DNA of 38,157 nt from Ferrovibrio terrae_B (GCF_943371255.1 NZ_CALRUC010000028.1:1-38157), one strand, 5' to 3'; positions 1-7,479 are shown, numbered from the stretch's first letter. The notes: generated by a model from the letters alone, not told the origin. A program made the numbers and translations.

Positions 1-17
1 CGGATTTCTGACGTAAA

Positions 18-33
18 CTCCGCGTAAACGGAG
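18..33 (+). promoter_or_regulatory. Small hairpin overlapping the ribosome binding site of the first gene
   Basis: CTCCG (18-22) can pair with CGGAG (29-33). The second arm contains the GGAG Shine-Dalgarno six bases before the ATG at 40. The same stretch carries a direct repeat CGTAAAC at 12-18 and 23-29, an 11-base period. Both are seen in the sequence. A role in translation control or as an operator half-site pair is inference, and the upstream promoter lies outside the window. Confidence 0.35.
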
Positions 34-39
34 CTGACC

Positions 40-870
40 ATGATTCGATACGGCATATTCGCAATTCTGCTCGGGGCGGCGGCGCCTGCCATGGCCCAGC
101 CCGCCATGCTGCCGCTGATCGATGCCCATGTGCATTACAGCCATGATGCCTGGGACAACCTGCCCACGGCGGAGGCCATCGCTATCCTGCGCAAGGCCAA
201 CCTGCGCAAGGTGCTGGTCTCCAGTTCCAGCGACGAGGGCACCCAGCGGCTTTACCAGGCGGCGCCCGATCTCATCGTGCCCGAGCTGCGGCCTTACCGC
301 CGCCGCGGCGAGATCAGCAGCTGGTTCCGCGATGACAGCATCATCACCCATATGGAAGCCCGGCTGGCGCAGTATCGCTATGTCGGGATCGGCGAATTCC
401 ATCTCTACGGCGCCGATGCAGACCTGCCGGTGCCGCGTCGCATGGTGCAACTCGCCAAGCAGCACAAGCTGTTCCTGCATGCCCATAGCGATGCCGATGC
501 TGTCGAGCGCCTGTTCCGCCAGGATCCGCAGGCACTCATCCTCTGGGCCCATTCCGGTTTCGACCGGCCCGATGGCGTGCGCGAGCTGCTGAAGCGTTAC
601 CCGGCGCTGTGGGCTGATCTGGCCTTCCGCAATGACCATGCCTCGAATGGCAAGGTCGATCCGGCCTGGCGGGCGCTGTTTGAGGAATTCCCCGACCGCT
701 TCATGGTCGGCACCGATACCTTCACGCCGGAACGCTGGCACTATATCGAAGAGCATGCCAAGTGGTCGCGCGCCTGGCTGGCCGATCTGCCGGCACCGCT
801 GGCCGAGCGCATCGCCTGGCGCAATGCCGAAGCGCTGTTTGGCCGCACCGGCTTCAAGGCCGACCGCTGA
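40..870 (+). CDS. Exported amidohydrolase (TIM-barrel, Amidohydro_2-like)
   Basis: 276 aa. Residues 1-19 look like a cleavable signal peptide (MIRYGIF..., AMA-Q), so the enzyme should be periplasmic. The mature N-terminus carries the metal-binding D-A-H-V-H motif (about residues 28-32). A second H-A-H pair, a W-A-H-S-G strand and a late G-T-D-T-F aspartate motif complete the amidohydrolase metal site. The family hydrolyses or decarboxylates ring and carboxyl substrates; nothing here fixes the substrate. The ATG has GGAG six bases upstream. It is followed after 8 bases by a YtkA/FixH-like gene and then a di-haem peroxidase-family gene, apparently one operon. Periplasmic export with these partners suggests a shared periplasmic metal or redox process rather than central catabolism (inference). 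Confidence 0.8.
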   Translation: MIRYGIFAILLGAAAPAMAQPAMLPLIDAHVHYSHDAWDNLPTAEAIAILRKANLRKVLVSSSSDEGTQRLYQAAPDLIVPELRPYRRRGEISSWFRDDSIITHMEARLAQYRYVGIGEFHLYGADADLPVPRRMVQLAKQHKLFLHAHSDADAVERLFRQDPQALILWAHSGFDRPDGVRELLKRYPALWADLAFRNDHASNGKVDPAWRALFEEFPDRFMVGTDTFTPERWHYIEEHAKWSRAWLADLPAPLAERIAWRNAEALFGRTGFKADR

Positions 871-878
871 GACCTGCC

Positions 879-1277
879 ATGCGTCTGTTTGCCCTGGTTC
901 TGGCGCTGCTGCTGGCCTGCAATCCGGCCTGGGCCTGCGGCGAAGTGCCCGCGCAGGCGCGGGTGGTGGAGGGGGCGCAGTTCCGCCTGGTGGTGCTCGC
1001 CATGCCGACGCCGGTTCCGCTCAACGCACCTTTTGCACTCGATATCAGGCTGTGCAATGCCCGCATGGCCGAACTGCCGCGGCTCAGTGCGGTCGATGCC
1101 TGGATGCCGGCCCATCGCCACGGCATGAACTACAAGCCGACGCTCACCAAGATCGACTGGGGGCATTACCGCGCCGAAGGCCTGTTGCTGCATATGCCCG
1201 GTGAATGGGAATTCGTGTTCGACTTCGCCGGTCCGCCGCAGCGCGAGCGGTTGAGTTTCCGTTTCAACGCGCGATGA
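879..1277 (+). CDS. YtkA/FixH-like periplasmic protein
   Basis: 132 aa. I chose the ATG at 879 because it begins a clear signal peptide (MRLFALVLALLLACNPAWA); the open frame continues upstream inside the amidohydrolase gene. The mature part is a single beta-sandwich-like domain with the W-M-P-A-H-R-H-G-M motif and a later H-M-P-G-E-W-E-F strand, typical of YtkA/FixH-type domains. Two cysteines (one just after the signal peptide, one in L-C-N-A-R) could form a disulfide. His and Met in the MPxHxHGM motif suggest copper binding, which is inference. Its stop overlaps the start of the peroxidase-family gene (ATGA at 1274-1277), so the two are probably translationally coupled. Confidence 0.75.
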   Translation: MRLFALVLALLLACNPAWACGEVPAQARVVEGAQFRLVVLAMPTPVPLNAPFALDIRLCNARMAELPRLSAVDAWMPAHRHGMNYKPTLTKIDWGHYRAEGLLLHMPGEWEFVFDFAGPPQRERLSFRFNAR

Positions 1278-2467
1278 GGCTCTTGCTGGTATTCACCCTG
1301 TTGCTGACGCTCAGCAGTGGGGCATGGGCAGATACCGATGTATCGGCGCAAATCAGTCGTACCCTCAGCCATGGTCCCTGGCCACCGGCGGCCGCACCGG
1401 ACCCCAGCAATCGCCTGTCTGGAAAGCCTGAAGCGATCCGCCTCGGTGCCGTGCTGTTCGGCGAACCGCGGCTGTCGGCCAATGGCGGCATCAGTTGCCA
1501 GTCCTGCCACCAGCCGCAGCATGGCTGGAGCGAGCCGAAGGCGCGCAGCGAAGGCCTGCACCGGCTCGACCGCAACACGCCGGGTCTCTTGAATGCCCGG
1601 CTGCAGCGCTGGTTTGGCTGGGATGGCGCCAATGACAGTTTATGGGCCGCTGCGATCCGCCCCATTCTGGCTGCAACCGAGATGGGCGGCTCGGTGGCGG
1701 CGACCGCGCGGCTGCTGCGCGAGGATCGCCCGCTGGCCTGTCTGGTGCGTCGGGTCGATCCGGCCGCGGCGACGCTGGATGACGAAGGCTTGCTGGTGCT
1801 GGCTGCCAAGGCGCTGGCGGCGTTTCAGGAAACCCTGATCTCGCCACGCACGCCATTTGATGACTACCGCGATGCGCTGGCGGCCAGTGACCGTGCCGCC
1901 ATGGCACGCTATCCGGCCAGCGCGCAACGTGGTCTGGCGCTGTTCATCGGGCGCGGCCAATGCGCCACCTGCCACACGGGTGCGAATTTCAGCAACGGCG
2001 AATTCCATGATACCGGGCTGCCATTCTTCGTCAGCGATCCCGGCCAACCCCGTCGCGTCGATCCCGGTCGCCATGGCGGCATCACGCAGGTGCTGGCCAG
2101 CCCCTTCAATCTGCTCGGGCGCCATAACGACGATCCGGCCGGCGCTGCCGCCATTCCGGTACGCCATGTCGTGCAGTTGCATCGCAACTGGGGAGAATTC
2201 AAGGTGCCCAGCCTGCGCGGTCTGATGGCCACCGCGCCCTACATGCATGACGGCAGCAAGCCCGACCTGCGCCATGTGATCGGGCATTATTCCGATCTCG
2301 ACGAGGATCGCCTGCATGCCGATGGCGAGGCCATCCTGAAGCCGCTGCGGCTCAGCGACGCTGAAACCGGCGATCTGCTGGCATTTCTTGAATCGCTCAG
2401 CGTGCCCGATGATACGGCGCAGCGTTATGAAGCCCTGCGCCACCAGGCCGCCAGCATCTGTCGCTGA
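1274..2467 (+). CDS. Di-haem cytochrome c peroxidase / MauG-family protein
   Basis: 397 aa with signal peptide (about 1-20). Two c-type haem sites are visible, CQSCH at 75-79 and CATCH at 230-234, followed by the conserved M-H-D-G-S segment near 324-328. This is the layout of bacterial CcpA/MauG proteins, which reduce peroxide or oxidatively modify a partner protein using two haems in the periplasm. The start at 1274 overlaps the YtkA-like stop; the open frame extends further upstream but would lose the signal peptide. Next to a possible copper-binding partner and without an obvious electron-donor gene, a MauG/MbnH-like protein-modifying role is as plausible as peroxide detoxification. The sequence does not decide between them. 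It ends 3 bases from the convergent histidine kinase. Confidence 0.85.
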   Translation: MRLLLVFTLLLTLSSGAWADTDVSAQISRTLSHGPWPPAAAPDPSNRLSGKPEAIRLGAVLFGEPRLSANGGISCQSCHQPQHGWSEPKARSEGLHRLDRNTPGLLNARLQRWFGWDGANDSLWAAAIRPILAATEMGGSVAATARLLREDRPLACLVRRVDPAAATLDDEGLLVLAAKALAAFQETLISPRTPFDDYRDALAASDRAAMARYPASAQRGLALFIGRGQCATCHTGANFSNGEFHDTGLPFFVSDPGQPRRVDPGRHGGITQVLASPFNLLGRHNDDPAGAAAIPVRHVVQLHRNWGEFKVPSLRGLMATAPYMHDGSKPDLRHVIGHYSDLDEDRLHADGEAILKPLRLSDAETGDLLAFLESLSVPDDTAQRYEALRHQAASICR

Positions 2468-2470
2468 TAC

Positions 2471-4084
2471 TCAGGCGTGCAGGATTTTTGCCGCGGGGTT
2501 GCGCAGCGGCAGGCTGATCGTCGCCACCGTGCCCTTGCCGGGCTGCGACTCCAGATCCAGCGTGCCGCCATGCAGTTCGGCCAGCGATTTCACCAGCGGC
2601 AGGCCCAGGCCCGTGCCCTGATGCTCGCGGCTCAGCACGCCGCGCACCTGGCCGAAAGGGGCCAGCGCCTTGGGGATATCCTGCGCCGTCATGCCGACGC
2701 CGGTGTCATGCACGGCGATTTTCAGAATCCGGTCGGTCAGCGTGGCCGCCACCCAGGCACGGCCGCCGCGCGGGGTGAATTTCACGGCATTGCTCAGCAG
2801 GTTGAGCAGCATCTGCCGCAGCATGCGTTCATCGGCCTGCAGCTGGGGCAGGCCGTCGGGCACATCGGCGCTCAGTTGCACGCCGGCACGGTCGGCTTGC
2901 ATCTGCATCATCTCCAGGCTGTCGACGATAACGGCATGGGGATTGAGCGATTCGATATGCGGCTCCATGCGCCCGGCTTCCACCTTGGCCAGATCCAGCA
3001 CATCGTTGATCAGTTGCAGCAGGTGTTCGCCAGATTTGCGGATGTCGTCCACATATTCCAGCTGCTTTGCCGGCATGGAACCGAAATAACCGGCCAGCAG
3101 CGATTCCGAGAAGCCGATGATGGCATTCAGCGGCGTGCGGAATTCATGGCTCATATTGGCGAGGAAGGCACTCTTCGACCGGTTGGCCACTTCCGCCATT
3201 TCCTTGGCGTGCAGCAGCTCGCGCTCGGTGGCCTCGCGCTCGGCGATGTATTTGGTCAGCGCCACCGTGCGCTCGTCGACGCGCGCTTCCAGCGTATCAG
3301 CCAGTTCGCGCAGCTGGTCCTGCACGCGGCGCAGCTCGGTGATGTCGGAATAGGAGGTGACGAAGCCGACATCGGGGATCGGCGTGCCGATCACTTCGAT
3401 GACGCGGCCATTGGGGCGGCGACGCTGGATGCGATGGGCATTGAACTGCCGCGCCAGCGCCACGCGTTCCGCGATCATGGTCTCCACATCGCCCGGGCCA
3501 TATTCGCCATGCTCCGCATTCCAGCGCACGAAGCGTTCAAACGGCGTGCCGGGCCGGCCTAGCTCGGCTGGATAATCCAGCATCTGCAGGAAGCGCTGAT
3601 TGCACATCAGCAGCTTCAGGTCGGTATCGAACAGTGTGATGCCGTGGCTGATCGTATCCAGCACCACATCGAGCATGCGGTTCTTGTCATGCAGTTCGAC
3701 CCTGCGGTCCTGTTCATGACGTCGCCGCTCGGTGATGTCGCTGTAGACGGTGACCCAGCCACCGTTGGGCAGGGGATTGCCGCGGATTTCCAGAACCGTG
3801 CCATTGGGCCGCACGCGCTCAAAATGGTGGTGCTGGAATTTTGCCGCCAGTTCGATGCGTTCGCGCACCTGGGTTTCCACGTCGCCGGGCCCGTATTCGC
3901 CGCGCATGGCATTGTAGCGGTAGAAGGTGTCCACCGGCGTACCGGCTTCACCGAAGCTGGCGGGAAATTCGAGCAGCTCGAGATAACGGCGATTGCAGAC
4001 GATCAGCTTCAGCTCTTTGTCAAAGATGCTGATGCCTTGATCGAGGTGGTCGAGACCCTGCAGGAGCTGCACATTCTGGTGCAC
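2471..4084 (-). CDS. Soluble sensor histidine kinase with two PAS_7-like domains
   Basis: 537 aa with no membrane segment or signal peptide. Two closely similar PAS domains lie at about 10-122 and 138-252; both contain the G-E-Y-G-P-G-D-V-E-T segment and end in Y-S-D-I-T-E, so they are an internal duplication of the PAS_7 type. A coiled-coil (about 255-300) leads to the HisKA box with phosphoacceptor H313 in M-S-H-E-F-R-T-P. The HATPase domain has an N box near 428-436, D-T-G-V-G-M at 460-465 and G-T-G-L-G-L at 490-495. The kinase core is therefore intact. There is no receiver domain and no response regulator nearby, so it is an orphan kinase. The start is GTG at 4082-4084, supported by AAGGAG nine bases upstream. 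The signal is unknown. Confidence 0.9.
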   Translation of the reverse strand: MHQNVQLLQGLDHLDQGISIFDKELKLIVCNRRYLELLEFPASFGEAGTPVDTFYRYNAMRGEYGPGDVETQVRERIELAAKFQHHHFERVRPNGTVLEIRGNPLPNGGWVTVYSDITERRRHEQDRRVELHDKNRMLDVVLDTISHGITLFDTDLKLLMCNQRFLQMLDYPAELGRPGTPFERFVRWNAEHGEYGPGDVETMIAERVALARQFNAHRIQRRRPNGRVIEVIGTPIPDVGFVTSYSDITELRRVQDQLRELADTLEARVDERTVALTKYIAEREATERELLHAKEMAEVANRSKSAFLANMSHEFRTPLNAIIGFSESLLAGYFGSMPAKQLEYVDDIRKSGEHLLQLINDVLDLAKVEAGRMEPHIESLNPHAVIVDSLEMMQMQADRAGVQLSADVPDGLPQLQADERMLRQMLLNLLSNAVKFTPRGGRAWVAATLTDRILKIAVHDTGVGMTAQDIPKALAPFGQVRGVLSREHQGTGLGLPLVKSLAELHGGTLDLESQPGKGTVATISLPLRNPAAKILHA

Positions 4085-4093
4085 GCCGCCGAG

Positions 4094-4099
4094 CTCCTT
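4094..4099 (-). promoter_or_regulatory. Ribosome binding site fixing the GTG start of the histidine kinase
   Basis: AAGGAG on the minus strand, nine bases before the GTG at 4084. No ATG or GTG lies in frame just upstream, so this site decides the start. Confidence 0.65.
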
Positions 4100-4201
4100 G
4101 CTTGTGAATCGTTGTCTTAAGCTAAACCGTACCGCGCAGGAAAAAAATGGCGGAAAGCATGCGTATCGCCGCTATGTGATCCTGGAATGCCTTCGGGCAT
4201 G

Positions 4202-4225
4202 AAAAAAGCCGCCTTTCGGCGGCTT
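4202..4225 (-). terminator. Intrinsic terminator of rpsU
   Basis: On the minus strand AAGCCGCC-GAAA-GGCGGCTT forms a perfect GC-rich stem with a GAAA tetraloop followed by a run of six T. It lies about 30 bases after the rpsU stop and in the correct orientation, so it should end the rpsU transcript. Confidence 0.88.
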
Positions 4226-4255
4226 CGTTCAGAACGCGAATGACGCGCAGTCCGA

Positions 4256-4462
4256 TTACATCGAACCTTCGCGCTGGGCGCGCTTGCGGGCCAGCTTGCG
4301 GGCGCGGCGGATGGCTTCAGCCTTCTCGCGGGCGCGGCGCTCCGACGGCTTCTCGTAATGACCGCGCAGCTTCATCTCGCGGAAAATACCTTCACGCTGC
4401 ATCTTCTTCTTCAGCGCCTTGAGCGCCTGATCAACGTTGTTATCGCGAACCAAGACCTGCAC
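4256..4462 (-). CDS. rpsU: 30S ribosomal protein S21
   Basis: 68 aa, the usual length for alphaproteobacterial S21. It starts M-Q-V-L-V-R-D-N-N-V-D-Q-A-L and has the family K-K-K-M-Q-R-E-G and H-Y-E-K-P-S-E-R-R motifs and a very basic C-terminus. The start is GTG at 4460-4462, ten bases after AAAGGA; the longer open frame adds residues not found in the family. S21 sits near the anti-Shine-Dalgarno end of 16S rRNA and aids initiation. The gene has its own candidate promoter (4527-4555), a short leader hairpin and a strong terminator, so it is a monocistronic unit divergent from def-COQ9. Confidence 0.97.
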   Translation of the reverse strand: MQVLVRDNNVDQALKALKKKMQREGIFREMKLRGHYEKPSERRAREKAEAIRRARKLARKRAQREGSM

Positions 4463-4500
4463 GAGGGGTCCATCCTTTCGGGTCAATAGAATTCCGTTTG

Positions 4501-4515
4501 CGGAGCTAGGCTCCG
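4501..4515 (-). promoter_or_regulatory. Leader hairpin in the rpsU 5' untranslated region
   Basis: CGGAGC (4501-4506) and GCTCCG (4510-4515) are perfectly complementary around a three-base loop, about 38 bases before the GTG. It sits just downstream of the predicted -10. It may stabilise the mRNA or serve in regulation; no ribosomal-protein binding motif is recognisable. Confidence 0.4.
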
Positions 4516-4526
4516 GCAAGTGGCGG

Positions 4527-4555
4527 GTTCTAACACGCTGTCCCGGCTTTGTGAA
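4527..4555 (-). promoter_or_regulatory. Candidate housekeeping promoter of rpsU
   Basis: On the minus strand TTCACA (-35, 4550-4555) and TAGAAC (-10, 4527-4532) are separated by 17 bases. They match TTGACA/TATAAT at 5/6 and 4/6 positions. The transcript would start about 60 bases before the rpsU GTG. Confidence 0.5.
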
Positions 4556-4664
4556 GCGACTTTGTCGATATCCGGGAGCATTATTCGCCTGGTCTTAAGT
4601 CATTGGTGGAAATAGGCGATCTGGCGGCTTGGCGGCGCCGGTACTCTGGCCTAGGCTTCCGGGC

Positions 4665-5198
4665 ATGGCAATTCTCAAGATCGCAAAGATGGGCCACCCG
4701 GTCCTGGCCCGGCCGGCCGACTCGGTAACGGACCCGACCGCGCCGGAAATCCGACAGCTGATCGCCGATATGGTCGATACCATGATCGATGCGCCGGGCC
4801 AGGGCCTGGCCGCGCCTCAGGTGCATGTGCCGCTGCGGGTGGCGGTGTTCCTGACCCCGGATGAAGGCGATGGCGAGCGCGAGCTGGTTACCCTGGTCAA
4901 TCCACGCTGGGAAGCGCTGGGACCCGAGCAGGATACGGCCTGGGAGGGCTGCCTGTCGGTGCCGGGCATGCGCGGCCTGGTGCCGCGCTATACCCGTATC
5001 CGCTATGAGGGCACGCTGCCCGATGGCACGCCGCTTCAACGCGAGGTGGGCGGCTGGCATGCCCGGGTGGTCCAGCATGAGCTGGATCATCTCGACGGCA
5101 TCCTGTATCCCCAGCGCATGACCGACCTGCGCGATCTGGTCTTTGAAAGCGAGCTGCGGCACCGGGCGAGCTTGCGCCCGCAGGAGGCTGAAGAATGA
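4665..5198 (+). CDS. def: Peptide deformylase
   Basis: 177 aa. Removes the formyl group from the N-terminal methionine of new proteins, in the cytoplasm, using a Fe2+/Zn2+ site. All three family motifs are present: G-Q-G-L-A-A-P-Q at 45-52, E-G-C-L-S at 94-98 (metal ligand Cys96) and H-E-L-D-H at 138-142 (two His ligands and the catalytic Glu). The ATG at 4665 starts the typical M-A-I-L-K-I sequence; the open frame reaches further upstream without family support. No fmt or priA gene follows as in many genomes. Instead a COQ9-family gene overlaps the stop codon. It is divergent from rpsU, a second translation gene. Confidence 0.95.
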   Translation: MAILKIAKMGHPVLARPADSVTDPTAPEIRQLIADMVDTMIDAPGQGLAAPQVHVPLRVAVFLTPDEGDGERELVTLVNPRWEALGPEQDTAWEGCLSVPGMRGLVPRYTRIRYEGTLPDGTPLQREVGGWHARVVQHELDHLDGILYPQRMTDLRDLVFESELRHRASLRPQEAEE

Positions 5199-5830
5199 GC
5201 GACGAGCATCTTCTGACTGAAAAACGGGCCCTGCTGGCAGCGATGCTGCCGCACGTGCCCTTCGATGGCTGGAGCGGCAAGACCCTGGCACAGGCGACAC
5301 AGGATTGCGGCTTCGACGCGGGCATGGCGAGCCGGGCCTTCCCCGGCGGCGCTGCCGCGGCGCTGGACTTCTGGGTGACGGAAACCGACACCGCCATGCT
5401 GCGGGCGCTGGAAAGCCATGATCTTGCGGCGATGAAGGTGCGTGACCGGGTGAAACTGGCAGTGCTGACGCGGCTGGAGATCGTGGCGCCGCATCGCGAG
5501 GCGGTGCGCCGCGCCCTGGCGCTGGAAGCCCTGCCGCAACATGCCCCGCGTATGTTGCGCCAAGTGTACCGTACGGTGGATGCGATCTGGTATGCCGCCG
5601 GCGATACCGCCACGGACTTCAATTTCTACAGCAAGCGCATGCTGCTGGCTGGCGTTTATGCCGCAACCCTGCTGCACTGGCTGGATGACAAGTCAGAAGG
5701 CTTTGCCGGCACTGCAGCGTTTCTCGATCGCCGGCTGGCCGATGTGATGCGCATCCAGCAGGCCAAGGGCCAGCTCGGCAAGCTGGCCGAAAAGCTGCCG
5801 AACCCGTTCCGCAACCTGCGGCGGGTTTAA
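5195..5830 (+). CDS. COQ9-family protein (ubiquinone biosynthesis)
   Basis: 211 aa. The central and C-terminal parts match COQ9: a helical TetR-like fold with Y-R-T-V-D-A-I-W-Y-A-A-G-D, then D-F-N-F-Y-S-K-R and the T-L-L-H-W-L-D-D helix (about 150-170). COQ9 binds lipids and presents ubiquinone precursors to COQ7. The start overlaps the def stop (ATGA at 5195-5198), so translation is probably coupled. COQ9-family genes near rpsU are a known alphaproteobacterial arrangement, which supports both the call and the taxonomic guess. The extreme C-terminus is basic (N-P-F-R-N-L-R-R-V). Confidence 0.88.
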   Translation: MSDEHLLTEKRALLAAMLPHVPFDGWSGKTLAQATQDCGFDAGMASRAFPGGAAAALDFWVTETDTAMLRALESHDLAAMKVRDRVKLAVLTRLEIVAPHREAVRRALALEALPQHAPRMLRQVYRTVDAIWYAAGDTATDFNFYSKRMLLAGVYAATLLHWLDDKSEGFAGTAAFLDRRLADVMRIQQAKGQLGKLAEKLPNPFRNLRRV

Positions 5831-5857
5831 GGGCTCAACAAACAGGATTTTGGTGGT

Positions 5858-6247
5858 TCAGACCGAGAGGCTGAGGAACTGGCCGGCCTGGCTCGGCTTC
5901 TGCAGCAGATTGGTCGTGCCCTTGGCAGTATAATTCAGCACCGATGGCGGCGGCTCGGTCAGAGCCGAGCTTGAACTGCTGCTGGCACTGCTCGAGGGCG
6001 TACCGAAGTAGCTTTCGAAGGCCTGGGCGGTGGTCTGCGGCTCGAGTGTCTGCGGCTCGGGCTGCTTCTCGGGCGGGTTTTCCGCTACCGGCGGCGGTGC
6101 ATCGGCCAGATACGAGGTAAAGTGACTCACCTGGGCATATTGCTGCACAGCAGGATTGTCCGTGTTGCTGATCAGGGCACTCTTCGCCGACCGCTGCGGA
6201 ACCCTCGCAACGCCGGCTAAGCCTGCACTGACATCCTCGATCGCCAT
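5858..6247 (-). CDS. Small Ser/Pro-rich hypothetical protein
   Basis: 129 aa, not recognised. The N-terminus (about 1-50) looks ordered (M-A-I-E-D-V-S-A-G-L-A-G). The middle is proline/glutamate-rich and then has an almost unbroken serine run (about 84-94). The end is T-N-L-L-Q-K-P-S-Q-A-G-Q-F-L-S-L-S-V. There is no signal peptide or membrane helix. A competing overlapping frame (5835-6260) has less natural composition and no better start. The gene has its own promoter candidate with a CtrA-like palindrome, which argues that it is real and possibly tied to the cell cycle or motility. COQ9 converges on it with a 27-base gap. Confidence 0.6.
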   Translation of the reverse strand: MAIEDVSAGLAGVARVPQRSAKSALISNTDNPAVQQYAQVSHFTSYLADAPPPVAENPPEKQPEPQTLEPQTTAQAFESYFGTPSSSASSSSSSALTEPPPSVLNYTAKGTTNLLQKPSQAGQFLSLSV

Positions 6248-6316
6248 GATCGCATCTCACCGAACCTTTGAGCGCTTCTGGGCCCAGGAAACGGCAATAC
6301 CGTCGTTCTCGACAGT

Positions 6317-6336
6317 ATGGTTAATGAATATTAACC
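6317..6336 (-). promoter_or_regulatory. CtrA-like palindrome TTAA-N6-TTAACCAT
   Basis: On the minus strand TTAA is followed six bases later by TTAACCAT, within a perfect inverted repeat GGTTAAT-N4-ATTAACC (6319-6336). The alphaproteobacterial CtrA box is TTAA-N7-TTAAC, and TTAACCAT is the extended half-site. The spacing here is one base short. The site lies just downstream of the predicted -10, where binding would block transcription. Confidence 0.45.
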
Positions 6337-6339
6337 AAT

Positions 6340-6367
6340 AATATAGTGATTGATCGTCCGACCGCAA
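6340..6367 (-). promoter_or_regulatory. Candidate promoter of the Ser/Pro-rich protein
   Basis: On the minus strand TTGCGG (6362-6367) and TATATT (6340-6345) are 16 bases apart, leaving a leader of about 85 bases. The region is markedly A/T-rich against its GC-rich surroundings. Confidence 0.45.
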
Positions 6368-6393
6368 GCGGAACGTAACAGCATTATTGTGGC

Positions 6394-7479
6394 TTATGGT
6401 TGTGGGGCACTACCGGTGGGATAGAGCCGGTTCACATGGCCCATCTTGCGGCCGGGCCGGGCTTCCGCCTTGCCATAGAGATGCAGCTTGGTGCCGGGCT
6501 CGGCCAGCAGGGCGGGCCAGGCATTCACCTCGTCGCCGATCAGATTTTCCATAACCGCGTCGCAGAGCCGCTCACCGCTGCCCAGCGGCAGGCCGCAGAT
6601 CGCCCGGATATGCTGCTCGAATTGCGAGGTCACGGCGGCATCAAGCGTCCAGTGGCCGGAATTGTGGACGCGGGGTGCCATCTCGTTGACCAGGATCCGG
6701 TCGCCGCAGTCGAACAGCTCGACCGCCATGACGCCGACATAGTCCAGGCCCTCGGCCAGGCTGGCGGCGATCCTTTCGGCCTCGGCGGCCAGCACCGGTT
6801 CGATCCGCGCCGGCGCATAGGTGCGCCACAGGATGTGGTTGCGATGGATATTCTCCACCGGGCCCCAGGACACGATGTGGCCGTCGCTGCCGCGCGCCAG
6901 CACCACCGACAGTTCGCGCTTGAAACTGATGAAGCCCTCGGCGATCAGCGCATCGGATTTCAGTGCCGCAAAGGCCGGCGCGGTATCCTCGGTGCTGGCG
7001 ATCTTGACCTGGCCCTTGCCGTCATAGCCCATGCGGCGGGTCTTGAGCACCAGCGGCAAGCCAAGTGGCGTGACCGCGCCGCACAGATCGGCCGGATTGG
7101 CAACCGGGCGATAGGGCGCGGTACCGATGCCGCGGCTGTTGCAGAAGTCTTTCTCAAACAGCCGATCCTGGCTGATGCGCAGCGCTTCCGTGCCCGGACG
7201 CACTGGCACCAGCTTGGCGATTGCCGCCACCGGATCGAAGGGAATATTCTCGAATTCGTAGGTCACCGCGGCGCAGCTGCTGGCGAATTTGGCCATCGCG
7301 GCAGCATCGGTGTAATCGGCGCGGGTGATTTTCGCGGCCACCTCGGCCGCCGGCGGATCGGCTTCCGGCGCGAAGATATGGCAGTGATAGCCCAGCCGCG
7401 CTGCTGCAATCGCCAGCATGCGGCCCAGCTGGCCGCCGCCCAGAATGCCGATCATGCTGCCGGGCGGAAGGGCGGCCAT
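6394..7479 (-). CDS. purK: N5-carboxyaminoimidazole ribonucleotide synthase
   Basis: 361 aa ATP-grasp enzyme. It converts AIR, ATP and bicarbonate to N5-CAIR in purine synthesis. The N-terminus has the G-I-L-G-G-G-Q-L-G-R-M nucleotide-fold motif. K-T-R-R-M-G-Y-D-G-K-G-Q (about 143-154) is the ATP-grasp loop, and N-E-M-A-P-R-V-H-N-S-G-H-W-T (about 265-278) is the PurK signature. The ATG shares one base with the purE stop codon (TAATG at 7477-7481), so purE and purK are translationally coupled. The two act in sequence. Confidence 0.97.
   Translation of the reverse strand: MAALPPGSMIGILGGGQLGRMLAIAAARLGYHCHIFAPEADPPAAEVAAKITRADYTDAAAMAKFASSCAAVTYEFENIPFDPVAAIAKLVPVRPGTEALRISQDRLFEKDFCNSRGIGTAPYRPVANPADLCGAVTPLGLPLVLKTRRMGYDGKGQVKIASTEDTAPAFAALKSDALIAEGFISFKRELSVVLARGSDGHIVSWGPVENIHRNHILWRTYAPARIEPVLAAEAERIAASLAEGLDYVGVMAVELFDCGDRILVNEMAPRVHNSGHWTLDAAVTSQFEQHIRAICGLPLGSGERLCDAVMENLIGDEVNAWPALLAEPGTKLHLYGKAEARPGRKMGHVNRLYPTGSAPQP

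Noticed and set aside
4463..4519. Longer S21 with 19 extra N-terminal residues
   Set aside because: The family starts M-Q-V-L-V-R-D and a GTG with a ribosome site lies exactly there.
5835..6260. Alternative 141-residue frame over the Ser/Pro-rich gene
   Set aside because: Overlaps the same bases in another frame with Cys/Gln/Arg-rich shadow-like composition. The 5858-6247 frame reads more naturally.
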